Positions 34,094-42,517 of a stretch of DNA of 64,000 nucleotides are shown here, one piece after another. The stretch is taken from contig NZ_OY288120.1 of NCBI RefSeq assembly GCF_958439165.1, positions 175,234 to 239,233 on the forward strand, given 5' to 3'. The stretch comes from an uncultured Hydrogenophaga sp. Lineage in GTDB: Bacteria > Pseudomonadota > Gammaproteobacteria > Burkholderiales > Burkholderiaceae_C. The notes under the pieces are model-generated. The model was given only the letters and a program-made list of their open reading frames with translations. It ran no database searches and was not told where the DNA came from. How positions within the stretch are numbered: position 1 is the stretch's first letter; each line of letters starts with the position of its first letter. The position numbers and the translations under genes are program-made.

Positions 34094-35127
34094 TGCATGT
34101 CCAGCGCGCCCCACTGCGACGGCGTGAGGTTCTGGGGGTCACTGCCGCCGGGGTAACGTTCCCGGTCCAGCGGCATGAACTCGCTGCTCACGGTGGGTTC
34201 GCGCCGGGCCGCGTCCGGCGCCAGCGTCTCGTGGATCCGGTGCACCAGGTACCAGCTGGCGCGCATCTTGGCCTCGCGCGTGTGCGAGCCCAGCCTGGGC
34301 GTGAGGTGCAGGTGGGGAATGTCGTGCAGCACGCTGCCCGGTCCGGCGAAATGCGGTGCAGCACCGTCCAGCAACATGGCATCGATGCGCCCGTCGGTGA
34401 GCGCCAGTGCCAGCGCCTCAGGATCGAACAGGGAGCTGCGGCTGATGCCCACCCACAGCTGGCCGGGCTTGCAGTGGTTGAGCAGCCGCTCGTTGATCCA
34501 GCCATTGAAACGCGGCGCATGGATCATCTGCAGGGTGATGGCGTCGGACCGCTCCAGCAGGTCCTGGAGCGGGACAGCCTGCACGCCGAGGCGGTCCCAG
34601 ACGTCGGCGGCATGGTGCACCGCAGGGTCGTAGCCGATGAGCTGCACCCCGAGGCACCGCAACATGGGCGCCAGCGCATGGGCCACCGGCGACAGGCCGA
34701 GCAGCCCGATGGTGCTGCCCCCGATCTCGCGGCCCAGACGCACCTCCGACAGCCTGCGGCCCAGCAGGGCGCTGACCATGCCCCTGCGGTAGAGCATCAG
34801 AAGCCCGTAGAGGATGTATTCGGCGTTCGACCGCACCGTGGCACTGCGCGCCTGCAGCACGCGGATGTTGCGGCGCGCGCAGTCGTCCAGGTCGATGTTG
34901 CCGCTGGACATCTGCAGCCGCCCCACCACCTCCAGGCGGGGCGCTGCATCGAGCATGTGCCGGGTGACCACCACATGGGCGGGCAGCACCACGGCCCGGG
35001 CATCGGCCATGGCCTTGATGAGTCCAGCCGGGTCGTCGGCCAGCTCGGGAACGTAGGTCACTGCGTGGCGCTGACGCAGCCAGTCCAGTGCCTCGGGCAC
35101 CAGGGGATCGACCAGCAGGACTTCCAT
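34084..35127 (-). CDS. 2-hydroxyacid dehydrogenase-like protein, active site degenerate
   Basis: This 347-residue protein has the D-isomer 2-hydroxyacid dehydrogenase fold, with a Rossmann segment STIGLLGLSPVAHALAPMLRCLG. The catalytic Arg position is retained in VGISRSSLFDPEAL. The Glu expected near LLDGAAPHFAGPG is not visible, and the usual TPH of the active-site His reads LTPRLGSHTREA, with Arg in place of His. It may therefore bind NAD and a ligand without normal dehydrogenase chemistry. It converges on valS, and the TusA-like gene lies 22 bases downstream of nothing but directly upstream of it on the same strand. Confidence 0.75.
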   Translation of the reverse strand: MEVLLVDPLVPEALDWLRQRHAVTYVPELADDPAGLIKAMADARAVVLPAHVVVTRHMLDAAPRLEVVGRLQMSSGNIDLDDCARRNIRVLQARSATVRSNAEYILYGLLMLYRRGMVSALLGRRLSEVRLGREIGGSTIGLLGLSPVAHALAPMLRCLGVQLIGYDPAVHHAADVWDRLGVQAVPLQDLLERSDAITLQMIHAPRFNGWINERLLNHCKPGQLWVGISRSSLFDPEALALALTDGRIDAMLLDGAAPHFAGPGSVLHDIPHLHLTPRLGSHTREAKMRASWYLVHRIHETLAPDAARREPTVSSEFMPLDRERYPGGSDPQNLTPSQWGALDMQLP

Positions 35128-35149
35128 GGCGCCGACGGAAAAGCCGCGA

Positions 35150-35377
35150 TCAGCGGCGTTTCAGGACGCTGATGTGTTCGCCGTTCACGGTTTCCTGCAG
35201 CACCAGCAGATTGCCGGTCTGCTTGGCGAAGGCCTGGAAGTCCCGCACCGAGCCGGAGTCGGTGGCGACCACCTTCAGGGTCTGGCCGCTGAGCATGTCG
35301 GCCAGCGCCTTCTTGGCCTTGAGGATGGGCAGCGGGCAGTTCAGGCCCCGGGCGTCAAGTTCTTTGTCAGCGGTCAT
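35150..35377 (-). CDS. tusA: TusA-family sulfurtransferase
   Basis: This 75-residue protein is a full TusA/SirA-like domain with the sulfur-carrying Cys in the CPxP motif (LDARGLNCPLPILKAKKAL). TusA relays persulfide sulfur for tRNA 2-thiouridine or other pathways in the cytoplasm. The C-terminal strand (HISVLKRR) is typical. Neighbours are the dehydrogenase-like gene and the Nudix gene on the same strand, and cysM lies close by, so it sits in a loosely sulfur-related neighbourhood. Which acceptor it serves cannot be read from sequence. Confidence 0.9.
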   Translation of the reverse strand: MTADKELDARGLNCPLPILKAKKALADMLSGQTLKVVATDSGSVRDFQAFAKQTGNLLVLQETVNGEHISVLKRR

Positions 35378-35424
35378 GGCCAGGATCGGTTGGGGTTCGT
35401 ATACAGGTAGGAAGTATGCAAATT

Positions 35425-35973
35425 TTACGTTGGCTCGCTGCGCGGCGCCTCATCCAGGAAAACCGGATCGATCCCGCGTGACTTCAGCCACGCCGCCAGG
35501 GCCAGCCCGGTGCCGGCACGCCAGCAGCGCACCTTCTCCGGCGGGAGCAGCCGGTACTCCGACAGCTCCGGCGACAGACGCACCTCGCCGTGGGCCACGG
35601 CGTGGTAGGTGACGATCACCTGGTTCATGCGCTGGAAGTCGTGAACCCCCACCAGTTGCAGCCCGGAGACCTGCAGGGAGGTCTCTTCCGCGATCTCGCG
35701 GCGGATACCGTCTTCAGGGCTCTCACCGGCCTCCATGAAGCCGGTGATCAGCCCGAAAAAACGTCCGGGCCAGGCCGCATTGCGCGCCAGCAGCACCTGG
35801 CCATCGAGTTCGACGATGGCCGCCAGCACCGGCGTGGGGTTGTTCCAGTGGGTGAATCCGCAGGCCGGGCAGCGAAGCCGCTCCACCAGCCCGCCGTCTT
35901 CCTGCCGGGCCGTCAGGGCCAGCGGCCCGGCACACATCGGACAGAACCGGTACCGGGGCGCGCCATCGACCAT
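35425..35973 (-). CDS. Nudix hydrolase with zinc ribbon
   Basis: This 182-residue protein has an N-terminal zinc ribbon (CPMC ... CPAC, residues about 10-42) and a Nudix domain. The Nudix box GFMEAGESPEDGIRREIAEETS fits the consensus GX5EX7REUXEEXGU in its acidic and Arg positions. The combination resembles NudC-like NADH pyrophosphatases, but the protein is shorter than NudC and its substrate is uncertain. The ATG at 35973 is preferred because the longer frame only shadows cysM. It follows cysM with 5 bases between, so co-transcription is likely. Confidence 0.88.
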   Translation of the reverse strand: MVDGAPRYRFCPMCAGPLALTARQEDGGLVERLRCPACGFTHWNNPTPVLAAIVELDGQVLLARNAAWPGRFFGLITGFMEAGESPEDGIRREIAEETSLQVSGLQLVGVHDFQRMNQVIVTYHAVAHGEVRLSPELSEYRLLPPEKVRCWRAGTGLALAAWLKSRGIDPVFLDEAPRSEPT

Positions 35974-35978
35974 GGGCG

Positions 35979-36881
35979 TCAGGCGGGGAACACGCCGGTG
36001 GACAGGTAGCGGTCGCCCCGGTCGCAGACGATGAAGACGATGGTGGCGTTCTCTTCCCGGATCGCAATCTGCTGGGCCACCCAGCAGGCACCCGCGGCGG
36101 AGATGCCGGCAAAGATGCCCTCTTCCCGCGCCATGCGGCGGGCGGTCTCCTCCGCGTCGGCCTGGGTCACGTACACCAGCTCGTCGACGGTGCTCGGGTC
36201 GTAGATCTTGGGCAGGTATTCCTGCGGCCACTTGCGGATGCCGGGAATGCGCGAACCCTCGCTGGGCTGAGCACCAACGATGCGCACGGCCGGATTCTTC
36301 TCCTTGAGGAAGCGCGACACACCGGTGATGGTGCCGGTGGTGCCCATGGCGCTCACGAAGTGGGTGATGCGCCCGCCGGTCTGCTCCCAGATTTCAGGCC
36401 CGGTGGTCTCGTAGTGCACCCGGGGATTGTCGGCATTGGCGAACTGGTCGAGCACGCGGCCCTTGCCCTCGGCCTGCATGCGGTCGGCCAGATCGCGGGC
36501 CGACTCCATGCCCCCGCTCTTGGGCGTGAGGATGAGTTCGGCACCGAACGCCTTCATGGTCTGGGCGCGCTCGATGGAAAGGTCCTCCGGCATGATGAGC
36601 ACCATGCGGTAGCCCTTGATCGCAGCCGCCATCGCCAGCGCGATGCCGGTGTTGCCCGAGGTGGCCTCGATCAGCGTGTCGCCGGGCCGGATCTCGCCGC
36701 GCTCCTCGGCGCGCCGGATCATGGACACCGCAGGCCTGTCCTTGACGGATCCAGCCGGGTTGTTGCCCTCGAGCTTGCCGAGGATGACGTTGCCGCGGGC
36801 AGCGTTTTCCCGGACTCCCATGCGCTGCAGCGCGACCAGCGGGGTGCGTCCGATGGCGTCTTCAATGGTGGGGTATTGCAT
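35979..36881 (-). CDS. cysM: Cysteine synthase B
   Basis: This 300-residue PLP enzyme makes cysteine (or S-sulfocysteine from thiosulfate) from O-acetylserine. The PLP Lys is in GSVKDRPAVSMI (near residue 46), the phosphate loop is ATSGNTGIALAM and AMGTTGTITGVSRFL, and GISAAGACWVAQQ closes the active site. The VHYETTGPEIWEQTGG segment separates CysM from CysK. It is the first gene of a run toward the Nudix, TusA and dehydrogenase genes. It is divergent from tRNA-Leu, with only 36 bases between. Confidence 0.95.
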   Translation of the reverse strand: MQYPTIEDAIGRTPLVALQRMGVRENAARGNVILGKLEGNNPAGSVKDRPAVSMIRRAEERGEIRPGDTLIEATSGNTGIALAMAAAIKGYRMVLIMPEDLSIERAQTMKAFGAELILTPKSGGMESARDLADRMQAEGKGRVLDQFANADNPRVHYETTGPEIWEQTGGRITHFVSAMGTTGTITGVSRFLKEKNPAVRIVGAQPSEGSRIPGIRKWPQEYLPKIYDPSTVDELVYVTQADAEETARRMAREEGIFAGISAAGACWVAQQIAIREENATIVFIVCDRGDRYLSTGVFPA

Positions 36882-36917
36882 GGTGGCACTGTGCCATAAT
36901 TTCGGGTTGCCCCTTCA

Positions 36918-37004
36918 GCCGGAGTGGCGAAATTGGTAGACGCAGCAGACTCAAAATCTGCCGGTGGCAACACCGTACCGGTTCGATTCCGGTCTCCGGC
37001 ACCA
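36918..37004 (+). tRNA. tRNA-Leu (anticodon CAA)
   Basis: The 87-base sequence folds as a class II tRNA. The acceptor stem pairs GCCGGAG (36918-36924) with CTCCGGC (36994-37000), followed by an encoded A-CCA end. The D-arm contains AATTGGTAGACGC, the anticodon stem GCAGA/TCTGC holds the loop CTCAAAA with anticodon CAA, a short variable arm CCGGTGGCAACACCG follows, and the T-arm has GGTTCGATTCC. A -10-like CATAAT (36895-36900) lies 18 bases upstream. Confidence 0.97.
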
Positions 37005-37155
37005 GCATGGGGCGGTGCTGCAGCAGCAGCATGGCGCACCCTGGACATGGCTCCAGGCATCGCGCAACGAATCCCCTCGGTTCTTCACTAAGCGATGAGT
37101 TTCCAATCACGGCCGTGACCGATCGGAACACGGCAGCATTGTCATCATCCCGCCT

Positions 37156-37827
37156 GTGAAAACATTAGCCCAACGTGTCAAATATGCCCGGGAGCAACGC
37201 GGCTGGACCCAAAGCCATCTGGCCGTGGCGGCAGGACTCAGCCAGGGGACCATCGGCAACATCGAGTCGGGTGCACGTCAGGCCCGCGGCAGCCTCCCGC
37301 AGATTGCCGAGGCGCTGGGCGTGGAGCACAAGTGGCTGTCCCAAGGGGTCGGCAATCCATGGAAGACGCGCGAGCTTCCGGTGGCCTACCTGGTCGGAAC
37401 ACCGGGCTCGAACGTACAGGCCATCAGCCGGGTGCGGCTGAGACTGCACGGAGGCTCTCCGCAGGTCTCGGTCGACACCGACGAGACCGACACCTCCCCC
37501 ATCGCCCTGTCCAAGGTCTGGCTGGAACTGCGCCAGCTCGATGCACGGCGTCTGATGGCCGTGCAGATGCACACGTCGGGCATGGAGCCCAGCCTTCACG
37601 AGGGCGACACCCTCATCATCAGTTCATCACACGTCGAGCCCCAGGACGGTTGCGTCTATGCCGTCAATTACGAGGGTGAGCTGGTCTACCGCCGCCTGGT
37701 CCGTGATGGCGGCCTGTGGTGGATGTACGCCGACCACCCCGACCAGGCGCGCTTTCCGCGCAAGACCTTCGACGATCGAGCCACCCTGATCGGTCGTGTG
37801 GTGCACAAGCTCAGCGATCACATCTGA
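37156..37827 (+). CDS. XRE-S24 family regulator, protease residues lost
   Basis: This 223-residue protein has an N-terminal XRE helix-turn-helix (AREQRGWTQSHLAVAAGLSQGTIGNIESGAR, residues 11-41) and a C-terminal LexA/S24-like peptidase domain. The usual GDSMEP reads TSGMEPSLHEGD, with Gly142 at the nucleophile position, and the usual VKR reads VYRRLVRD, with Arg179 at the catalytic Lys position. Self-cleavage is therefore unlikely. The start is GTG. It stands alone after tRNA-Leu and overlaps the convergent epimerase-like gene by 17 bases. Its targets are unknown; it may be a domesticated phage-type repressor. Confidence 0.82.
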   Translation: MKTLAQRVKYAREQRGWTQSHLAVAAGLSQGTIGNIESGARQARGSLPQIAEALGVEHKWLSQGVGNPWKTRELPVAYLVGTPGSNVQAISRVRLRLHGGSPQVSVDTDETDTSPIALSKVWLELRQLDARRLMAVQMHTSGMEPSLHEGDTLIISSSHVEPQDGCVYAVNYEGELVYRRLVRDGGLWWMYADHPDQARFPRKTFDDRATLIGRVVHKLSDHI

Positions 37828-38746
37828 GGTCGCCAGACCCCAGCCCTTCCCGCACCGTCGGATAGCGCAGTCGCAGACCCAGTTCGGCACGCATGCGGTC
37901 ATTGCGGAGCCGGCGCGACTCGCTCATGAAGCTCAGCAGCATCAGTGGCAACTGTTCGCGCGCTGCGTCCCGGGCCACCCGCGGAGGACGGCTCAAACCG
38001 TACAGGTCGGCAGCCAGATCAAAGTAATCGCCCATCATCAGGTCGGAGTCATCGACCACATTGATGTTGCGCTGCGGCCGCCCACGCCAGAGGGCCAGCA
38101 GGCAGGCCATTGCCAGGTCGTCCGCGTGGATGTGGTTGGTGAAGACATCGTCCTCGCGGCGCAGCACCGGCGTTCCGCGCAGCAGGCGCTCGCGCGGTGT
38201 GCCGCCTTCGCGGTCGGGGGCGTAGATGCCCGGTATGCGCAGCACCGTGGTGCGGGCGCCGGTCATGCGCCCATAGCCGTGCACCGAGGCTTCGGCGTCG
38301 ACCCGGCGCCATGCACGCGGGGTGAGGGGCGAACAGGGGGTGTCTTCGGAAGTCCAGCGTCCCTGCCGGTCGCCATACACGCCGGTGGTGGAACCGTATA
38401 CCAGCGCCTGGGGCGCACTGCGCTGCATGAGAGCCCGCACCAGTTCGCGGCTGCGCGGGTCACGGCGCCAGTCGCCAGCATCCCCGGGTGGCGGTGCCAG
38501 ATGAAGCACACGGGTTGCCAGACCAGCCAGCCGCCCCAGGCTGCGACGATCGTCCAGATTGCCCACCAGCGGGGTCACGCCCAGACGCCGGAGCTCATCC
38601 ACACGTTGCGGGCTGGAGGTGAGCGCCATCAGCCGGACCGGCCGGCCCTGGAGTTCGCGGGCCACCCGCTGGCCCACATCGCCACAGCCGACGATCAGGA
38701 TGCGCTGGCGCCGGAAACGGGCCGGCAATGCGCCGTACAGACTCAT
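37811..38746 (-). CDS. NAD-dependent epimerase/dehydratase-family protein (YeeZ-like)
   Basis: This 311-residue protein has an extended SDR Rossmann fold. The nucleotide loop is RILIVGCGDVGQRVARELQ. YGSTTGVYGDR carries the epimerase-type YGDR segment, FTNHIHADDLAMACL resembles the ligand region, and INVVDDSDLMMGDYFDLAADLYG is typical of YeeZ-like members. The classical Tyr-Lys pair is not obvious. The ATG at 38746 is chosen over a longer frame without similarity. It is divergent from the ferredoxin-reductase gene (52 bases apart) and overlaps the convergent S24 regulator by 17 bases. Confidence 0.83.
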   Translation of the reverse strand: MSLYGALPARFRRQRILIVGCGDVGQRVARELQGRPVRLMALTSSPQRVDELRRLGVTPLVGNLDDRRSLGRLAGLATRVLHLAPPPGDAGDWRRDPRSRELVRALMQRSAPQALVYGSTTGVYGDRQGRWTSEDTPCSPLTPRAWRRVDAEASVHGYGRMTGARTTVLRIPGIYAPDREGGTPRERLLRGTPVLRREDDVFTNHIHADDLAMACLLALWRGRPQRNINVVDDSDLMMGDYFDLAADLYGLSRPPRVARDAAREQLPLMLLSFMSESRRLRNDRMRAELGLRLRYPTVREGLGSGDLRCDR

Positions 38747-38798
38747 GCGAATTCCGGATTTGCGACAATGCGCGGTTGTTTTTCGAAGGACCGTCAGT

Positions 38799-39830
38799 AT
38801 GACATTCACCGTCACCGTGCAGCCCAGCGGGCGTCAGTTCAACGCCATGGAGCAGGAGACCCTGCTGGCCGCCGGCATCCGCCAGGGCATCGGCCTGCCC
38901 TATGGCTGCAAGGATGGCGCCTGCGGCTCCTGCAAGTGCCGGCTGCTGGAGGGCAGCGTCGTGCACGGTACGCACCAGAGCAAGGCCCTGTCGGCCGACG
39001 AGGAGGCCGCCGGCTTCATCCTGACCTGCTGCGGCGTGCCGCAGGGCGATGTGGTGATCGAGTCGCGCCAGGTGACCGAGGTGGGCGCCTTCCCGATCAA
39101 GAAGATGCCGGCCCGGGTGAGCAGCCTGGAACGCGCCTCGCACGACGTGATCGTGCTCAAGCTGCAGCTGCCCGCCAGCGACACCTTCCAGTACCGCGCC
39201 GGTCAGTACGTCGAGTTCATCCTGCGCGACGGTGACCGCCGCAGCTATTCCATGGCCAACGCGCCGCACACCCAGGCCGAGGCGCCAGTGCTGGAGCTGC
39301 ACCTGCGCCACATGCCGGGCGGCAAATTCACCGACCATGTGTTCAGCAACATGAAGGAGAAGGAGATCCTGCGCATCGAGGGACCCTTCGGCAGCTTCTT
39401 CCTGCGCGAGGACAGCCAGCGGCCCATGGTGCTGCTGGCTTCGGGCACCGGTTTCGCGCCCATCAAGGCCATCATCGAACACATGCGCTTCAAAGGCATC
39501 CAGCGCCCCGCCACGCTGTACTGGGGCGGGCGTCGGCCGGCCGATCTGTACCAGCAGGCCTGGATCGAGGAGCAGCTGGCGGCCTTGCCGAACCTGCGCT
39601 ATGTGCCCGTGGTGTCGGACGCGCTGCCGGAAGACGGCTGGACCGGGCGCACCGGGTACGTGCACCGCGCGGTGCTGGAAGACCAGGCCGACCTGTCCGG
39701 ATTCGAGGTCTATGCCTGCGGCGCGCCGATCGTGATCGAGTCGGCCCGGCGCGACTATGTCGCCGCCGGCCTGCCCGAGGAATTGTTCTACGCCGACTCC
39801 TTCACCAGCGCTGCCGACAAGGCAGCCTGA
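38799..39830 (+). CDS. 2Fe-2S ferredoxin-NAD(P)H reductase protein
   Basis: This 343-residue protein fuses an N-terminal plant-type ferredoxin to an FNR-type reductase. The 2Fe-2S cysteines are in YGCKDGACGSCKCRLL and LTCCGV. The FAD-binding RxYS is RRSYSMAN, the NAD(P)-binding segment is VLLASGTGFAPIKAIIEHM, and the terminal VYACGAPIVIESAR is typical. It is commonly labelled CDP-6-deoxy-glucoseen reductase, but in beta-proteobacteria this assignment is usually unproven; an electron-transfer role in the cytoplasm is safer. AAGGA precedes the ATG. Its stop abuts the sco gene's stop. Confidence 0.88.
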   Translation: MTFTVTVQPSGRQFNAMEQETLLAAGIRQGIGLPYGCKDGACGSCKCRLLEGSVVHGTHQSKALSADEEAAGFILTCCGVPQGDVVIESRQVTEVGAFPIKKMPARVSSLERASHDVIVLKLQLPASDTFQYRAGQYVEFILRDGDRRSYSMANAPHTQAEAPVLELHLRHMPGGKFTDHVFSNMKEKEILRIEGPFGSFFLREDSQRPMVLLASGTGFAPIKAIIEHMRFKGIQRPATLYWGGRRPADLYQQAWIEEQLAALPNLRYVPVVSDALPEDGWTGRTGYVHRAVLEDQADLSGFEVYACGAPIVIESARRDYVAAGLPEELFYADSFTSAADKAA

Positions 39831-39836
39831 TCAGGC
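39825..39836. other. Palindrome containing two abutting convergent stop codons
   Basis: GCCTGATCAGGC is a perfect 12-base palindrome. TGA (39828-39830) ends the ferredoxin-reductase gene and TCA (39831-39833) is the stop of the sco gene on the other strand, so no intergenic base exists. It could form a short hairpin in both transcripts. Confidence 0.6.
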
Positions 39837-40454
39837 GGCAGCGAGCAGCTGCTTCACGTCGGCGATCAGGCCCTGGACACCGCTGCCATAGCGGTGGTAC
39901 AGGCGGATCTGACCCTGCGGGTCGTACACGTAGGTGCCGGCGGAGTGGTCCATGGTGTAGCTGGTGGGGGTCTTGCCTTCGACCTTCTTGTAGTAGATCT
40001 TGAAGCTCTTGGCCACGTCGGGCAGCTGCTCCAGAGGCACGTTGAGGGCCAGGAAGGTCGGGTCGAAGCTGGCCATGTATTCCTTCATGATGGCCGGCGT
40101 GTCGCGTTCCGGGTCCACGCTGATGAAGATGCCCTGAACGCGGTCGCCATCGGTTCCCAGGGCCTGCCGGACCTGGGCGATTTCGGTCAGCGTGGTCGGG
40201 CAGACGTCCGGGCACTGGGTGAAACCGAAGAACACCAGCACCACCTTGCCCTTGAAGTCGGCCAGGGTGCGCGGCTGCCCGTTCTGGTCGATCAGGCTGA
40301 ATCCCGTGGCGTAGTCGGCACCGGTGATGTCGATGCCTGCAAAGGCGGGCGCGGCAGGCTTCTGCTCCGAACAGGCGGCGAGCAGTCCTGAGGCCAGAGC
40401 AGCAGCCAGCAGGGTACGGCGGCGGCTGCCGGCAGGGCGGGAGTGTTCGTTCAT
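39831..40454 (-). CDS. SCO1/SenC-family copper chaperone
   Basis: This 207-residue protein has a lipoprotein signal (RRRTLLAAALASGLLAAC) and a thioredoxin-like Sco domain. Copper ligands are the CxxxC of FGFTQCPDVCPTTL and the His of YTMDHSAGTYVYD. Sco proteins deliver copper to the CuA centre of cytochrome oxidase subunit II in the periplasm. Its start overlaps the ctaB stop by 4 bases (ATGA), placing it at the end of the oxidase assembly operon. A second Sco-like protein is encoded in the same cluster. Confidence 0.92.
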   Translation of the reverse strand: MNEHSRPAGSRRRTLLAAALASGLLAACSEQKPAAPAFAGIDITGADYATGFSLIDQNGQPRTLADFKGKVVLVFFGFTQCPDVCPTTLTEIAQVRQALGTDGDRVQGIFISVDPERDTPAIMKEYMASFDPTFLALNVPLEQLPDVAKSFKIYYKKVEGKTPTSYTMDHSAGTYVYDPQGQIRLYHRYGSGVQGLIADVKQLLAAA

Positions 40455-41371
40455 GACAGTCCTCTGGGCAGGTAGTGGTCGATCAGCAGGGCGGCAAACA
40501 GCAGCGACAGGTGGATCAACGAGAAGCGGAAGGTCTTGCGGGCCAGGGCGTCGGAGTAGTTGCGCCAGAGTTTCCAGGCGTAGGCACAGAACCCTGCGTT
40601 GAGCAGCACCGATGCCGCCAGATAGAACCAGCCACTCATGCGCATCATGAAGGGCATGAGGCAGGCCGCGAACAGCACGAAGGTGTAGAGCAGGATCTGC
40701 AGCCGCGTGAAGTCGGAACCGTGGGTGACCGGCAGCATGGGCAGGCCCGAGCGCCTGTAGTCCTCCACCCGGTACAGGGCCAGTGCCCAGAAGTGCGGCG
40801 GTGTCCAGAGGAAGATGATCAGGAACAGGATCAGCGATTCCGGCGCGACCACGCCTGTCATGGCAGTCCAGCCCAGCACCGGGGGCATGGCCCCGGAAGC
40901 CCCGCCGATCACGATGTTCTGCGGCGTCATGGGCTTGAGCACCACGGTGTAGATGACCGCATAGCCCACGAAGGTGGCGAAGGTCAGCCACATGGTGAGC
41001 GGATTCACCGCCCAGTACAGCAGCGCCGAGCCCGCGCCGCACAGCGCGGCAGAGAAGCTGAGCGTCTGGACATTGGTGAGCTCTCCCTTGGCGGTGGGAC
41101 GCCAGGCGGTGCGCTTCATGCGGGCGTCGATGTGCTGCTCGACCACGCAGTTGAAGGCGGCTGCAGCACCGGCAACCAGCCAGATGCCCAGACAGGCCCA
41201 CGCTGCCAGCTGCACCTGGGTCCAGGTGGGAACGCCCGGCACGGCCAGCACCATGCCGATGAGGGCACAGAACACGATGAGCTGCACCACACGTGGCTTG
41301 GTCAGGGCGTAGAACTGACGCCAGGTCGGCGGCAGTGCCACGGCAGCGGAAGAAGTGGAGGCGGAACTCAT
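40451..41371 (-). CDS. ctaB: Protohaem IX farnesyltransferase (haem O synthase)
   Basis: This 306-residue UbiA-family membrane enzyme adds a farnesyl group to haem b, making haem O for the aa3 oxidase. The prenyl-diphosphate-binding motif is AFNCVVEQHIDARMKRTAWRP with its Asp residues, and the second conserved loop is YRVEDYRRSGLPMLPVTHG. Eight to nine hydrophobic segments are visible. The ATG at 41371 overlaps the ctaA stop by 4 bases and its own stop overlaps sco by 4 bases, so the three are translationally coupled. Confidence 0.95.
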   Translation of the reverse strand: MSSASTSSAAVALPPTWRQFYALTKPRVVQLIVFCALIGMVLAVPGVPTWTQVQLAAWACLGIWLVAGAAAAFNCVVEQHIDARMKRTAWRPTAKGELTNVQTLSFSAALCGAGSALLYWAVNPLTMWLTFATFVGYAVIYTVVLKPMTPQNIVIGGASGAMPPVLGWTAMTGVVAPESLILFLIIFLWTPPHFWALALYRVEDYRRSGLPMLPVTHGSDFTRLQILLYTFVLFAACLMPFMMRMSGWFYLAASVLLNAGFCAYAWKLWRNYSDALARKTFRFSLIHLSLLFAALLIDHYLPRGLS

Positions 41372-42516
41372 CGGACAGATCGGGACAGGTGCATGGGTGC
41401 AGCAACCGCCGCAGGCAGGGAACGGGTGCGGGCCAGGGCGCCGGTGAACACCACCACCAGCGCAGCAGCACCGCCAGTGTGGCTGACGGCAGCCAGCAGC
41501 GGCCAGTCCAGCACCACGTTGGTCAGGCCGGTGATGAATTGCAGGGCACACAGCGCCACCACGCCACGGGCGAAACCCTGCAGGCCGGGCACGCGCCACA
41601 GCCGCCAGGCCACGGCCAGCAGGCCGGCAAACACCACCCAGGCACTCAGCCGGTGGACATAGTGGATGGCGGTCAGCGCAGCGAAGGTGATGATGTCGCC
41701 GTCGCGGTCGGTGCCCAGTTCGCGCCACAGGGTGAAACCCTCGCGGAAGTCCATGGTGGGCCACCAGCTGCCCTGGCAGGTCGGGAATTCGTTGCAGGCC
41801 AGCACCGCATAGTTGGTGCTGACCCAGCCGCCCAGGGCGATCTGCACCCAAAGCAGGGCAAACGCCGCGATCATGCCCAGCCGCAGGCGCGGGGTCAGTT
41901 CGACCGGGCCCGGCGACGCGGGATCGGCCAGCGCATAGGCCACCGACTGCGCCCGCAGCAGGGCCAGCAGCACCAGCCCGCCCAGCAGATGCAGCGTGAC
42001 GATGGCGGGGAACAGCTTCATGGTCACGGTGAGCGCACCGAACGCACCCTGCAGACAGACCCAGAACAGGGTGAAGGCCGGCCACACCCAGTGCACCGCC
42101 AGCCGGCGGCGCTGCATCCAGCTGCCCACGGCCAGCACGATGATCAGCACGCCGACCGCAGTCGCCAGGTAGCGGTGGATCATCTCGATCCAGGCTTTGG
42201 AGAAGGTCACCGGCCCGGTGGGCATGGCCTGTTGTGCGGCCGAGATGTCTGCATGGGCACCGATGGGGCTGGCCGCGCCGTAGCAGCCCGGCCAGTCGGG
42301 ACAGCCCAGGCCGGAGTCGGTCAGGCGGGTGAAGGCGCCGAACAGCACCAGGTCGAAAGTCAGGAAAAGCGTCACCAGGGTGAGGGTGCGCAGGCGCTGG
42401 GCCGGTTCGGCATGGCGATTGCGCAGCCAGACCCAGGCCAGCGGGCCGATGGCCAGCACGATGCCCAGCAGCATCAGCCGGGCAATGGGGGCCAGGTCGT
42501 ACAAAGGCTGGTCCAT
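41368..42516 (-). CDS. ctaA: Haem A synthase
   Basis: This 382-residue membrane enzyme oxidises haem O to haem A (COX15/CtaA family). It has eight hydrophobic segments in two four-helix halves. The haem-ligand His residues are in EMIHRYLATAVG, IVTLHLLGGLVLL, AIHYVHRLSAWVV and VSHTGGAAALV. Conserved cysteines are in LGCPDWPGCYG and LACNEFPTCQG. It is one base downstream of the Sco-like gene and is coupled to ctaB. The order matches the haem and oxidase assembly block of Comamonadaceae-type clusters. Confidence 0.95.
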   Translation of the reverse strand: MDQPLYDLAPIARLMLLGIVLAIGPLAWVWLRNRHAEPAQRLRTLTLVTLFLTFDLVLFGAFTRLTDSGLGCPDWPGCYGAASPIGAHADISAAQQAMPTGPVTFSKAWIEMIHRYLATAVGVLIIVLAVGSWMQRRRLAVHWVWPAFTLFWVCLQGAFGALTVTMKLFPAIVTLHLLGGLVLLALLRAQSVAYALADPASPGPVELTPRLRLGMIAAFALLWVQIALGGWVSTNYAVLACNEFPTCQGSWWPTMDFREGFTLWRELGTDRDGDIITFAALTAIHYVHRLSAWVVFAGLLAVAWRLWRVPGLQGFARGVVALCALQFITGLTNVVLDWPLLAAVSHTGGAAALVVVFTGALARTRSLPAAVAAPMHLSRSVR

Positions 42517-42517
42517 G

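Noticed and set aside
36895..37155. Integrated element at the tRNA-Leu gene
   Set aside because: The tRNA is followed by an S24 regulator, but no integrase gene or repeat of the tRNA 3' end was found, so integration is not supported.
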